Origin: a bacterium
GTDB lineage: Bacteria; Joyebacterota; Joyebacteria; Joyebacterales; Joyebacteraceae
Direction: 5' to 3'
Assembly: GCA_025774935.1 (NCBI GenBank)
Contig: JALGZK010000017.1
Span: forward strand, 1-64,000
DNA length: 64,000 nt
Under the pieces are notes generated by a model. That model had not been told where the DNA came from and did not search any database. It was given only the letters and a program-made list of their open reading frames with translations. The position numbers were made by a program, and so were the translations under genes. Positions 33,166-42,266 of this stretch are shown here, piece by piece (position 1 is the stretch's first letter; each line of letters begins with the position of its first letter).

Positions 33166-33967
33166 CGGACCCCCCGTCGCTCTTCGCCATCCACCGTGGC
33201 TTCCGCTTCTCGAGGAACGCGGTCATGCCCTCCTGGCCCTCGTCGGAGACGCGGACCTCGGCGATGACCTTCGCGGTGTAGCTCTTCGCCTCCTCGAGAG
33301 GCATCTCCCGCACGTTGTCGAGGAGCTCCTTGCAGACACGGAGCGCCTCGGGTCCGCTCGAGATGAGGCGACCGACGACCTCCCCGACGTACTCGTCCAG
33401 TTCGTCCTCGTCGGCGACGTCGTTCACGAGGCCGAGGCGGTAGGCCTTCTTCGCCTTCATCCGCTCCCCCGAGAGGAAGAACTCGCGGCACGCGCCGGGA
33501 CCCGCCCGCATGATCACGTAGGGCGAGATGCACGCCGGAACGAGACCGATCTTGACCTCCGAGAGGCTGATGACGGCCTTCTTCGACGCGATGACTATGT
33601 CGTTCGCCGCCATGAGCCCCGCGCCGCCGCCGATCGCGTAGCCGTTCACGCGCGCGACGGTCGGCTTCCGGAGCTTGTGGATGAGCTCCATCACGTCCGA
33701 GATCTTGAGGCTGTCGGCGAGGTTCTCGTCGAACGAGTAGTTCACCGTGTGCTTCATGTAGTTCAGGTCGGCGCCGGCGCAGAACGAGTTCCCCTCGCCC
33801 GTGAGGACGACGACGCGCACGCCGGGGTCGTCCTCGAGCTTCCGGTACGCGTCGAGGAGCTCGTCGAGCATGACGTCGTTGAACGCGTTCTTGACCTCCG
33901 GGCGCGAGAGCGTGACCGTGGCCACCTGGTCCTCGACCCCGACCCTGATCGTCGTGTAGTCGCTCAT
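33158..33967 (-). CDS. Enoyl-CoA hydratase family, probable methylglutaconyl-CoA hydratase
   Basis: 269 aa from ATG at 33967. Crotonase fold with FCAGADLNYMK, GYAIGGGAGLMAANDIVIASKKAVISLSEVKIGLVPACISPYVIMRAG. The SEVKIGLVPA.ISPYV segment is typical of methylglutaconyl-CoA hydratases (LiuC/AUH) and the first catalytic Glu position is Gly here, also as in that subgroup. It sits directly between the biotin carboxylase and MccB-type carboxyltransferase genes, the usual liu order. It would form HMG-CoA from 3-methylglutaconyl-CoA. Confidence 0.82.
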   Translation of the reverse strand: MSDYTTIRVGVEDQVATVTLSRPEVKNAFNDVMLDELLDAYRKLEDDPGVRVVVLTGEGNSFCAGADLNYMKHTVNYSFDENLADSLKISDVMELIHKLRKPTVARVNGYAIGGGAGLMAANDIVIASKKAVISLSEVKIGLVPACISPYVIMRAGPGACREFFLSGERMKAKKAYRLGLVNDVADEDELDEYVGEVVGRLISSGPEALRVCKELLDNVREMPLEEAKSYTAKVIAEVRVSDEGQEGMTAFLEKRKPRWMAKSDGGSDG

Positions 33968-34005
33968 GCGTTCGCGTTCCTCCGGCGCGGGGCGACCCGC
34001 GCGGG

Positions 34006-35613
34006 CTACATCCTGAAGACCCCGTACTTCTGGTCGGGGATCGGCGCGTTCAGTGCCATCGCGATCCCGAGCGCGAGGGCCGACCGCGTGTCGAGCGGAT
34101 CGATGATGCCGTCGTCCCAGAGCCGGGCCGTAGAGTAGTATGCCGCCGCCTCGTGCTCGTACCGCTCGAGCACGGGCTTCATGAACTCCTGCTGCTCCTC
34201 GGGCGTCATCTCTTTCCCCTGCTTCTTGAGCTGACGCATCTTGACGGTGAGGAGGACGTTCGCCGCCTGCTCGCCGCCCATGACGCAGATCTTCGCGTTC
34301 GGCCACATCCAGAGGAGCCTCGGGTCGTACGCGCGGCCGCACATGCCGTAGTTGCCCGCGCCGTACGAGCCGCCTACGATCACCGTGAACTTCGGGACGT
34401 CGGCGTTCGCGACGGCGTGAACGAGCTTCGCGCCGTCGCTCGCGATGGCGCCGTGCTCGTACTCCCGACCGACGATGAACCCCGTGATGTTCTGGAGGAA
34501 GATCAACGGGATCTTCCTCATCGTGCACAGCTCGATGAAGTGCGCGCCCTTCTTGGCGCTCTCGGAGAACAGGACGCCGTTGTTGGCGAGGATCCCGACC
34601 GGGTAGCCCATGATGCGCGCGAACCCGGTGACGAGGGTGATGCCGTAGAGCTCCTTGAACTCGTGGAAGCGGCTGCCGTCCACGAGGCGCGCGATGACTT
34701 CCCGCATGTCGAACGGCTTCCGGAGGTCCGGCGGTACGATCCCGTAGAGCTCGTCGGGGTCGTACGCGGGGTCCTCGGGCGCGCTCACGCCGAGTTCGAA
34801 CCGCTTTGGCGGGTCGAGGTTCTCGACCACGTTCCGCGCGATCGCGAGCGCGTGCTCGTCGTTCAGGGCGTAGTGGTCGGTAACGCCGGATATCCGGCAG
34901 TGCACGTCCGCGCCGCCCAGCTCCTCGGCCGTCACCTCCTCCCCCGTCGCGGCCTTCACGAGAGGCGGGCCCCCGATGAAGATCGTGCCCTGCTCCTTCA
35001 CGATCACCGTCTCATCGCTCATCGCGGGAACGTACGCCCCCCCCGCCGTGCACGAGCCCATCACGATCGAGATCTGCGGGACGCCCATGGCTGAGAGCTT
35101 GGCCTGGTTGTAGAAGATCCGGCCGAAATGCTCCTTGTCGGGGAACGTCCCCGACTGGTGCGGCAGGAATATGCCTCCCGAGTCCACGAGGTAGACGCAG
35201 GGAAGCCTGTTCTCCATCGCGACATCCTGCGCGCGCACGTGCTTCTTGATGGTCATCGGGAAGTACGTGCCACCCTTAACCGTCGCGTCGTTCGCGACCA
35301 CGAGGACCTCGCGACCGTGCACCCGCCCGACCCCCGTCACCATCCCGGCCTGGGGCGCCTCGTTGTCGTACATGTCGTAGGCCGCGAGCGGCGAGAGCTC
35401 GACGAACGGCGTGTTCGGGTCGAACAGCTTCTCGAGCCGCTCACGGACGAGGAGCTTCCCGCGCTTCTTGTGGCGCTCGCGCTGCGACTCGGGACCGCCC
35501 AGGCTCACGCGCTCGAGGCGCTCCCTGAACTCCCCGACCACCTCGAGCATCCGGGCCCGGTTTTCCCGGAACTCGGCGCTCTTCGTGTCGACTTTGCTCT
35601 CGATCCGGTACAT
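34006..35613 (-). CDS. mccB: Methylcrotonyl-CoA carboxylase carboxyltransferase subunit
   Basis: 535 aa. Tandem crotonase-like carboxyltransferase with MccB signatures: [34 protein letters not shown] region, [73 protein letters not shown] and [18 protein letters not shown]. It transfers the carboxyl group from carboxybiotin to 3-methylcrotonyl-CoA. Length is normal. Paired with the separate biotin carboxylase and carrier genes downstream. Confidence 0.93.
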   Translation of the reverse strand: MYRIESKVDTKSAEFRENRARMLEVVGEFRERLERVSLGGPESQRERHKKRGKLLVRERLEKLFDPNTPFVELSPLAAYDMYDNEAPQAGMVTGVGRVHGREVLVVANDATVKGGTYFPMTIKKHVRAQDVAMENRLPCVYLVDSGGIFLPHQSGTFPDKEHFGRIFYNQAKLSAMGVPQISIVMGSCTAGGAYVPAMSDETVIVKEQGTIFIGGPPLVKAATGEEVTAEELGGADVHCRISGVTDHYALNDEHALAIARNVVENLDPPKRFELGVSAPEDPAYDPDELYGIVPPDLRKPFDMREVIARLVDGSRFHEFKELYGITLVTGFARIMGYPVGILANNGVLFSESAKKGAHFIELCTMRKIPLIFLQNITGFIVGREYEHGAIASDGAKLVHAVANADVPKFTVIVGGSYGAGNYGMCGRAYDPRLLWMWPNAKICVMGGEQAANVLLTVKMRQLKKQGKEMTPEEQQEFMKPVLERYEHEAAAYYSTARLWDDGIIDPLDTRSALALGIAMALNAPIPDQKYGVFRM

Positions 35614-35685
35614 CGGTCGGACCTCTTCCTGTTCGGGCCTCGTGCGGGTCCCGTTCGGGCATCGCGGTCGCCGCGCGTACGCTCG

Positions 35686-36081
35686 CTACTTGTCCGGCAC
35701 GAACTTGTAGCCGTAGCAGAGGATCCCCGCCTCGCCTTCCTCGCGGATCTTCCGGAACTCGATCTTGATCGGCAGACCGACCTCGAGGTCGTCGAAGTCT
35801 ACGTCGGCGATCTGGCCGGTCATGCGAACACCGCCCTCGAGCTCCACGATCCCCATCGCGTAGGGCGTCTGTTCGCAGAACTCCGACGGTCCAACGCGAA
35901 TCACCGTGTAGGTCAGGAGCTTCCCGCGGTCGTCGAGCTTGATCTCCTCGAACTCGCGTCCGCCACAGCCCGAGCAGACGACCCGCGGCGGGAAGAACTG
36001 CGCGCCGCAGTCGGTGCACTTCTCCGCCTCGAGACGGTAACGCTGGGGAATCCCCCTCCAGTACTTCGCTGATGTCGACAT
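35686..36081 (-). CDS. DUF35 zinc-ribbon/OB-fold acyl-CoA-binding protein
   Basis: 131 aa. An N-terminal helix (YWRGIPQRYRLEAEKC) leads into a rubredoxin-like zinc ribbon with CTDCG and CSGCGG, then an OB fold (TYTVIRVGPSEF through VGLPIKIEFR). In archaea this protein holds acetoacetyl-CoA thiolase and HMG-CoA synthase together and supplies a shared CoA-binding site. The two next genes upstream are exactly those enzymes, so it is very likely the bridging subunit of such a complex. Confidence 0.9.
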   Translation of the reverse strand: MSTSAKYWRGIPQRYRLEAEKCTDCGAQFFPPRVVCSGCGGREFEEIKLDDRGKLLTYTVIRVGPSEFCEQTPYAMGIVELEGGVRMTGQIADVDFDDLEVGLPIKIEFRKIREEGEAGILCYGYKFVPDK

Positions 36082-36156
36082 CCGTTGTCCTCCGTGACTC
36101 CTGGGAACTGTTCTCGTCGGGGCGCCCGGCCGGGAGCCCCGCTCCTCCCTGGGACT

Positions 36157-37314
36157 CTACACCTTCCCAAGGATGTGCGCGACGCACGACCCGCCGGTGC
36201 CGCCCATGTTCTGGGTCATGCCTACCTTCGCTCCCTCGACCTGGCGCTCGCCGGCGTCTCCCCTGAGCTGCTTCACGGTCTCGACGATCTGAGCGATACC
36301 GGTCGCGCCGACTGGGTGGCCCTTCGACTTGAGGCCCCCTGACGGATTCACCGGAATGCGTCCGCCCATGGCGGTCTCGCCGCTCGGCGCGCCCGTTCCG
36401 CCCTTCCCCTTCTCGAAGAACCCGAGCGCCTCGATGACCGCGATCTCCGCGATCGTGAAGCAGTCGTGGACCTCGACGAAGTCGATGTCGGCGGGCGTGA
36501 GCCCCGCACCCTTGTACGCGACCTCTCCGGCCTTGGCGACCGCCGAGAGCCACGTCAGGTCCTGCCGCGAGTGGAGCGCGATCGAGTCGGTCGCGTGCGC
36601 CGACGAAAGGATCTTGACCGGAGCCTTGTGGCTCAAGTCCTTGGCCATGTCGAGCGGACAGAGGATCGCGCCGGCCGCGCCGTCGGTGATCGGCGAGCAG
36701 TCGAGGATCGTGAGCGGATCCGCGATCATGACCGAGTTCAGGACCTGGTCGACCGTCACCTCGAACGGGTACTGCGCGAGCGGGTTCTTCGCTCCGTTCT
36801 TGTGGTTCTTGACGGAGACCTCCGCCAGCTGCTCTCGCGTCGTCCCGTACGCGTGCATGTGCGCGACCGCGAGCAGCGCGTAGAGGCCCGGGAAGGTGAT
36901 GCCGTGGTAGACCTCGTACTCGGCGTCGGCCGCCGTGGAAAGCGCGTACGTCGCTCCGGCGCCGTCGACGTCGGTCATCTTCTCGACGCCGCTCGCGAGC
37001 ACGATGTCATTCGCGCCCGAGGCCACGTCGAAGTACGCCTGCCTGAATGCCGCGCCTCCCGAGGCGCAGGCGCTCTCGACGCGGAGCGCCGGGATCGGCG
37101 CGACGCCGAGGTAGTCGGCGAGGAGCGACCCCAGGTGCTCCTGCCCGACGAAGAGGCCGCTCGTCATGCAGCCTACGTACATCGAGTCGATGTGGTCGAC
37201 GCCCGCGTCGTCGATCGCGAGCATCGCGGATTCGGTGAAGATGTCGCGGAGGGATTTCTCCCACAGCTCCCCCCACTTCTGCATCCCCACGCCGATGACT
37301 GCCACGTCCCTCAT
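36157..37314 (-). CDS. Archaeal-type (SCP-x-like) acetoacetyl-CoA thiolase
   Basis: 385 aa, ATG at 37314. Nucleophile in [16 protein letters not shown], His in [20 protein letters not shown] and the second His in [20 protein letters not shown]. The family is that of archaeal thiolases which need a DUF35 partner. The gene lies between HMG-CoA synthase and DUF35 genes, 58 and 75 nt apart. It can condense two acetyl-CoA or cleave acetoacetyl-CoA; direction in this bacterium is unknown. Confidence 0.9.
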   Translation of the reverse strand: MRDVAVIGVGMQKWGELWEKSLRDIFTESAMLAIDDAGVDHIDSMYVGCMTSGLFVGQEHLGSLLADYLGVAPIPALRVESACASGGAAFRQAYFDVASGANDIVLASGVEKMTDVDGAGATYALSTAADAEYEVYHGITFPGLYALLAVAHMHAYGTTREQLAEVSVKNHKNGAKNPLAQYPFEVTVDQVLNSVMIADPLTILDCSPITDGAAGAILCPLDMAKDLSHKAPVKILSSAHATDSIALHSRQDLTWLSAVAKAGEVAYKGAGLTPADIDFVEVHDCFTIAEIAVIEALGFFEKGKGGTGAPSGETAMGGRIPVNPSGGLKSKGHPVGATGIAQIVETVKQLRGDAGERQVEGAKVGMTQNMGGTGGSCVAHILGKV

Positions 37315-37372
37315 GTGATGTCTCCTGTCGGTTCGGTTCCAGCCAGTGTCCGTTCGTCGAGTCGCGTGTCGG

Positions 37373-38416
37373 CTACTCGCCCATCCGGATCTTCCGGCGG
37401 TACTTCGCGTAGGTCCCGTACTCGATGTAGGTCTTCTTGTCGAGGAGCTCCCTCGTCCCAGGGGCGACGTTCCTGACTTCGTCGATCCTGTCGGTCACCT
37501 CGAACACGAACCCGTCGCTGCCCGCGCCGGAGCCGTAGCTGACCATGAGGACCATGTCGCCCGGCTTCGCAACGTCGAGCGTCGCCGTGAGACCCATCGG
37601 GGAGCTGCCCGAGTAGGTGTTCCCGAGGGTCGGCGAGAGCCAGCCCGGATCGATTTGCTCCTTCGTGAACCCGAGCATCTTGCCGACCCTCTGCGGGAAC
37701 TTCCCGTTGGGCTGATGGAAGACCACGTACGCGAAGTCCTTCGGCTCCATCTTCACCTTCGCCATGATACCCTTCGCGCACCCCATGATGTGCTTGAAGT
37801 ACGCGGGCTCGCCGGTGAACCTGCCGGCGTGCCGCGGGTAGTGCATGTAGCTTCGGCGCCAGAAGTCGGGCGTGTCGGTCATGAACGAGTAAGTCTCGAT
37901 GACCTTCGCGACTCCGGGGTCGCGCCCGATGACGAACGACGCGGCGCCCGCGGCGGCCGAGTACTCGAGCGCGTCGCTCGGGGCGCCCTGCGACGTGTCC
38001 GCCCCGACGGCGAGCCCGTACTCGATCTTCTCCGAGTCCACGAGTCCCATGCAGACGAACATCGCCTCCGACCCGGCCTTACACGCGAACTCGAAGTCGG
38101 CGCAGTGGACCTCCGGCGTCGCGCCGATCGCTTCCGCGAGCACGGTGCCGGACGGCTTGACCGCGTAGGGGTGCGATTCCGAACCGACGTAGACCGCCCC
38201 GATCTTCGACGGGTCGATCTCCGCCCTCGTGAGCGCGTGCTTCGTCGCCTCGACCGACATCGTGATGACGTCCTGATCGGGCGACGGCACGGATTTCTCC
38301 TGAAGCATCAGACCGCGCTTGTAGCTCGGCGCGTCCGCCCCCCAGACCTTGGCGATCTCTTCCACCTTGATCCTGTTCCGGGGCATGTAAGCGCCGTAAC
38401 CGATGATCCCTGCCAT
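37373..38416 (-). CDS. Hydroxymethylglutaryl-CoA synthase, archaeal type
   Basis: 347 aa from ATG at 38416 with GAGG close upstream; the longer frame to 38539 overlaps the neighbour and has no ribosome binding site. Catalytic Cys in [15 protein letters not shown], His in [20 protein letters not shown], and [23 protein letters not shown]. Length and sequence match archaeal HMG-CoA synthases rather than the long eukaryotic/Gram-positive type. Forms HMG-CoA from acetoacetyl-CoA and acetyl-CoA, or might run backwards on HMG-CoA made from leucine (inference). No other mevalonate gene is nearby. Confidence 0.9.
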   Translation of the reverse strand: MAGIIGYGAYMPRNRIKVEEIAKVWGADAPSYKRGLMLQEKSVPSPDQDVITMSVEATKHALTRAEIDPSKIGAVYVGSESHPYAVKPSGTVLAEAIGATPEVHCADFEFACKAGSEAMFVCMGLVDSEKIEYGLAVGADTSQGAPSDALEYSAAAGAASFVIGRDPGVAKVIETYSFMTDTPDFWRRSYMHYPRHAGRFTGEPAYFKHIMGCAKGIMAKVKMEPKDFAYVVFHQPNGKFPQRVGKMLGFTKEQIDPGWLSPTLGNTYSGSSPMGLTATLDVAKPGDMVLMVSYGSGAGSDGFVFEVTDRIDEVRNVAPGTRELLDKKTYIEYGTYAKYRRKIRMGE

Positions 38417-38471
38417 GTAGACCTCGCTTCCTCCCTCTGAATCCCGCGCCGGCCCACTGCCGGCGACTGAG

Positions 38472-39551
38472 CTAGCACATGATGTTGCGAACGAGCTGTA
38501 TTCTGCCGACCCTCCACGCCGCGTTCGAGACCGCGACATTGTACGGGGTCGTGTTCTCTTTCTTCGCCGTCGTGATGATGTCGGCCATCACGTCGTAGAC
38601 GCGCCTCGCCTCCTCCAGCAGGCGCTCGCGCGGTGCGCCGCGGAGGTGGGGCTCGGTCTGGTAGAGCTCCGCTCCGGCGATCACGAAGTCGGGAGCGTAG
38701 ATGATCCCGCGGTCCTTGAGGACGTCCGCGTGGTGCGGTTCCTCGAGGATGTCGGAGGCACACCCCGCGACGATCCTGCACTGGAGCTGCGGGATCGTCT
38801 CGTCGTTCAGGATCCTCCCGATCGCGCACGGCGACAGGACGTCGCACTCTGTCCTGAGAATGGCGTCGGGCCGGACGATCGTGATGTCGGGGTAGTCCTC
38901 CTCCACTTCCTTCAGTCGCTCGTAGTAGTCGTCCTGCACTTCCTTCAGGCGGTCGTACCGGACATCGGTGATCGTGATCTCTGCCCCCTCCTCGGCGAGC
39001 TTGCCGACCAGGAACGCTCCCACCTTCCCCACGCCCTGAACCGCCACGCGGAGCCCCTTCAGACTCGACGTGCCCTTGAGGTCGCGGACGCAGGCCTTCA
39101 TCCCCCAAAGGACGCCCATGCCCGTGATCTCGTGGCTCCCCGCCATCGGCACGACGCTCGTGGTCTCGCGCCGCACGTGGAGGAAGTCCCGGTCGGACGT
39201 CCCGAACGCCGGGTAGGTGACGAAGAGCCCCTTCAGCCCCTCGACGAACCGCCCGAACGCGCGGTAGTAGGCCTCGTCGATCTCCTGCCCCTCCTCGGCC
39301 ATGAGGATCGCCTTCCCCCCGCCCATGTCCGACTCGAACGACGCGCTCTGGTAGGTCATCATCTCCGAGAGCCTCAGCGCGTCGAAGATCGCCTCGTCCT
39401 CACTGCCGTACTCCATGAGCCGCGTGCCGCCGACCGACGTACCGAGCGTCGTGTCGTGGATGGCGATGATCGCCCGGAGGCCGGTCGGCCGGTTGAAGCA
39501 GAAGATCAGCTGCTCGTGGCGGCTCTTCTTCATGCGGTCGAAGATGCTCAT
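38472..39551 (-). CDS. Leu/Val/Phe dehydrogenase family protein lacking Lys68
   Basis: 359 aa. Homologous to the protein at 26682 and aligned with leucine dehydrogenase: GGTRLMEYGSEDEA, VAVQGVGKVG, ECDVLSPCAIGRILNDETIPQL, GIIYAPDFVIAGAE. At the first active-site lysine the sequence is MTYQ (Gln68), while GGGK keeps Lys80; the following AAAGLN of true enzymes reads SFESDM. This is the reverse of the paralogue at 26682. A 15-residue insertion with repeated RLKEV-x-DDY occurs near residue 215. The ATG overlaps the stop of the epimerase gene (39548-39551). Confidence 0.83.
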   Translation of the reverse strand: MSIFDRMKKSRHEQLIFCFNRPTGLRAIIAIHDTTLGTSVGGTRLMEYGSEDEAIFDALRLSEMMTYQSASFESDMGGGKAILMAEEGQEIDEAYYRAFGRFVEGLKGLFVTYPAFGTSDRDFLHVRRETTSVVPMAGSHEITGMGVLWGMKACVRDLKGTSSLKGLRVAVQGVGKVGAFLVGKLAEEGAEITITDVRYDRLKEVQDDYYERLKEVEEDYPDITIVRPDAILRTECDVLSPCAIGRILNDETIPQLQCRIVAGCASDILEEPHHADVLKDRGIIYAPDFVIAGAELYQTEPHLRGAPRERLLEEARRVYDVMADIITTAKKENTTPYNVAVSNAAWRVGRIQLVRNIMC

Positions 39552-39982
39552 TCCTCTTCGAACTCCTTCTTGTCGCACATCTCGGTCATCGCGCCGAACG
39601 TGCTCTTCGGGTGAAGGAATGCGATGCGGCCTCCCTCGATTCCCGGTTTCGGCTTCTCGTCGACCACCCGGAAGCCCGCTGCCTCTGCGGCGGCGAGCCC
39701 TTCCTCGAGATCGGGGACCTCATACGCGAGGTGGTGAAAACCCGGGCCCCGCTTCTCGAGGAAGTCCATGATGGGGCCGGGCCCCAGCGGCTCGATCACC
39801 TCCACCATCACGTCCCCGGCCCTGAGGAACGCGGCCTTGACCCCGTGGAGCTCGGACTCCTCGACCTTCACTACCTCGAGGCCGAGGAGGTCGACGTAGA
39901 GGCGGAGCGCCTCGTCGACGCTCTCGACCACGAACGACACGTGGTCGATCTTCCTGGCCTTCGTCGTCGGTGCGTGCGGCAT
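39548..39982 (-). CDS. mce: Methylmalonyl-CoA epimerase
   Basis: 144 aa from ATG at 39982. Vicinal-oxygen-chelate fold: IDHVSFVVESVDEALRLY with the first metal His, LGLEVVKVEE, VMVEVIEPLGPGPIMDFLEKRGPGFHHLAYEV with the second His, and RIAFLHPKSTFGAMTEMCDK with the Glu ligand. It interconverts (2S)- and (2R)-methylmalonyl-CoA between propionyl-CoA carboxylase and the mutase, whose genes directly precede it. Confidence 0.93.
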   Translation of the reverse strand: MPHAPTTKARKIDHVSFVVESVDEALRLYVDLLGLEVVKVEESELHGVKAAFLRAGDVMVEVIEPLGPGPIMDFLEKRGPGFHHLAYEVPDLEEGLAAAEAAGFRVVDEKPKPGIEGGRIAFLHPKSTFGAMTEMCDKKEFEEE

Positions 39983-39996
39983 TCCGGTCTCCGCTC

Positions 39997-41658
39997 CTAC
40001 CACAGGCCGCCTGCGGGTCGGTACCTTCCGAACACTTCCTCGACCGCCGCCGACATCTCCCCCAGGGTCGCGCGGGCCCTCGCGCACTCGATGACGGCCG
40101 GCATGGTCGGGGTGCCGCTCCGGGCGTCGGCGGTCAGCCGCGCGAGCGCCCCGTCCACCTTCGACGCGTCGCGGCCGGCCCTGAGCTCCGCGAGCGCCTC
40201 GGACTTCGATTCCCGGAGCGCCGGGTCGACCCGGAGGATCTCCATGCGCGTGGGCTCGTCGATCTCGTAGCGGTTCACTCCGACGACGACCCGCGCCCCC
40301 TCCTCGATCTCCTTCTGCTGCCGGTACGCGCTCTGCGCGATCGACTTCTGGTAGTAGCCGCTCTCGATCGCGGCGGTGGCGCCGCCCATCCCGTCGATCT
40401 TCTCGAGCTCGGCCGAAGCCTCGCGCTCGATCTCGCCGGTCAGCCACTCGACGTAGTACGAGCCACCGAGCGGATCGACCACGTTCGCGACGCCGGACTC
40501 CTCGGCGATCACCTGCTGGGTCCGGAGCGCGATCCGCGCGCTCTCCTCGGTCGGGAGCGCCAGCGCCTCGTCGCGCGAGTTCGTGTGGAGCGACTGCGTC
40601 CCGCCGAGCACGGCCGCGAGCGCCTGCACGGCCACCCGGACGACGTTCACCTCGGGCTGCTGCGCCGTGAGGCTCACGCCTGCGGTCTGCGTGTGGAACC
40701 TGAGCATCTGCGCGCGCGGCGACTCGACTCCGAAACGGTCCCGCACGATCCTCGCCCACATCCTCCTCGCGGCCCGCATCTTCGCGACCTCTTCGAAGAG
40801 GTCGTTGTGGGCGTCGAAGAAGAACGAGAGCCTTCCCGCGAACTTCTCGAGGTCGAGCCCCCGCTCCCTCGCCGCCTCGACGTAGGCGACGGCGTCGGCG
40901 AGCGTGAACGCGAGCTCCTGCGCCGCGGTCGAGCCGGCCTCGCGGATGTGATAGCCCGAGACCGATATCGTGTTCCATTTCGGGACCTCGGCGCCGCAGT
41001 ACTCGCAGAGGTCCATGGCGAACCCGACCGACTCCCGAGGCGGATAGGCGTAGGTTCCGCGCGCGGCATACTCCTTCAGGATGTCGTTCTGAACCGTCCC
41101 GCGGAGCTCGGCCGCGGCCACTCCCTGCTCCTCGGCGACTACGAGGTACATGCCCATGACGAAGGGCGCCGTCGCGTTGATCGTCATCGAGGTCGAGACC
41201 TCGCCGAGCGGGATCCCCTCGAAGAGGGTCTTCATGTCCTCGACCGAGCAGATCGAGACGCCGACTCGCCCGACCTCGCCCTCCGCCATGTCGTGGTCGG
41301 CGTCGTAGCCCATCTGCGTCGGGAGGTCGAAGGCGACGGAGAGCCCGGTCTGGCCCTGCTCGAGAAGGTAGCGGAACCGTCTGTTCGTCTCCGCTGCCGT
41401 CCCGAACCCCGCGTACTGCCTCATCGTCCAGAGGCGGCCGCGGTACATCGTCGGCTGGACGCCCCGCGTGAACGGGTACTCCCCGGGGAACCCGAGATCG
41501 TCGCCGAGGGTCGAAGGCTGGTCGTCCTCGGTGTAGAGCCCGTCGACCTCGACACCCGACTGCGTCGGGAACGCGCCCTTCCGCTCGGGGAACCGCTCGA
41601 GCGTCCGCCTGAGCGTCGTCTCCTCCCAGCGCTTCCGCTCCGCGTTCCCCTTCGCCAC
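39997..41658 (-). CDS. Methylmalonyl-CoA mutase-type large subunit
   Basis: 553 aa from GTG at 41658 with GGGGAG upstream (a GTG at 41688 is possible but lacks a ribosome binding site). It holds only the TIM-barrel part; no B12-binding domain. Substrate residues match methylmalonyl-CoA mutase: Tyr82 in RQYAGF and Arg200 in AARGTY, equal in spacing to Tyr89 and Arg207 of the Propionibacterium enzyme. [11 protein letters not shown] has the active-site His. The PPEPSMR stretch of the family is PPRESVG here. The only B12 subunit in the window is at 47477. Neighbours (epimerase, carboxylase) fit propionyl-CoA conversion to succinyl-CoA. Confidence 0.87.
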   Translation of the reverse strand: MAKGNAERKRWEETTLRRTLERFPERKGAFPTQSGVEVDGLYTEDDQPSTLGDDLGFPGEYPFTRGVQPTMYRGRLWTMRQYAGFGTAAETNRRFRYLLEQGQTGLSVAFDLPTQMGYDADHDMAEGEVGRVGVSICSVEDMKTLFEGIPLGEVSTSMTINATAPFVMGMYLVVAEEQGVAAAELRGTVQNDILKEYAARGTYAYPPRESVGFAMDLCEYCGAEVPKWNTISVSGYHIREAGSTAAQELAFTLADAVAYVEAARERGLDLEKFAGRLSFFFDAHNDLFEEVAKMRAARRMWARIVRDRFGVESPRAQMLRFHTQTAGVSLTAQQPEVNVVRVAVQALAAVLGGTQSLHTNSRDEALALPTEESARIALRTQQVIAEESGVANVVDPLGGSYYVEWLTGEIEREASAELEKIDGMGGATAAIESGYYQKSIAQSAYRQQKEIEEGARVVVGVNRYEIDEPTRMEILRVDPALRESKSEALAELRAGRDASKVDGALARLTADARSGTPTMPAVIECARARATLGEMSAAVEEVFGRYRPAGGLW

Positions 41659-41688
41659 CTGCTCTCCCCGCCCGGATGCGCCGGGCAC

Positions 41689-42192
41689 CTACTCGATCAC
41701 GACGAGGTCCTCGCCCTGGGTCACGCCCTGGCCGACCTCGACCTTGATCTCCTTCACGACCCCGCCGCCGGCGCTCTTGAGCTCGTTCTCCATCTTCATC
41801 GCCTCGAGCGTGACGACTCCTTCTCCGGGCTCGACGGTGCCGCCGACCTCCACCGCTATTCCGACGACGATGCCGGGCATGGGCGCCCTCAGCACCTCGC
41901 CCCGCACCTCCTCGTCCCCGCCTCCCGCCGCCGCGAGTCTGAGCGCCCGCTCGTCCATCACGCGGGCGTCGTACGTCGACCCGTCGAGGACGATCTGGTA
42001 GATCCTGTCCTTCCTGTGGACCGACACCTCGAACGACTTGTCACCCAGGAGGAGCGAGTAGACCGGCGACCGGCCGATCCGGACGAGGTCGACCGGCTGC
42101 GTCTCGTCGCCGAGCGTGACCTTCGCACCCTCGTCGCTCTTCTCGACCTCGAGTTCGATCTTCCTGTCGGCGATCTCGACCTGGTACTTCAC
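41689..42192 (-). CDS. Biotin carboxyl carrier protein (propionyl-CoA carboxylase set)
   Basis: 167 aa from GTG at 42192 after GGAGG. The C-terminal biotinyl domain reads VLRAPMPGIVVGIAVEVGG followed by TLEAMKMENEL with the biotinyl Lys. The N-terminal part (YQVEIADRKIELEVEK and YSLLLGDKSFEVSVHRK) is the small beta domain that precedes biotinyl domains in propionyl-CoA carboxylase alpha. It lies between the biotin carboxylase and mutase genes. Confidence 0.88.
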   Translation of the reverse strand: MKYQVEIADRKIELEVEKSDEGAKVTLGDETQPVDLVRIGRSPVYSLLLGDKSFEVSVHRKDRIYQIVLDGSTYDARVMDERALRLAAAGGGDEEVRGEVLRAPMPGIVVGIAVEVGGTVEPGEGVVTLEAMKMENELKSAGGGVVKEIKVEVGQGVTQGEDLVVIE

Positions 42193-42266
42193 GTGTCCCT
42201 CCGCGGTGTCTCGTCGTCGGTGCGCGCGGGCCTCTTCCAGGCATCCGCCTGTCAGCGAGGAGCCGG

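Noticed and set aside
38417-38539. N-terminal extension of HMG-CoA synthase to 38539
   Set aside because: It overlaps the end of the dehydrogenase gene, has no ribosome binding site and is not conserved-looking; ATG at 38416 has a good site and matches archaeal lengths.
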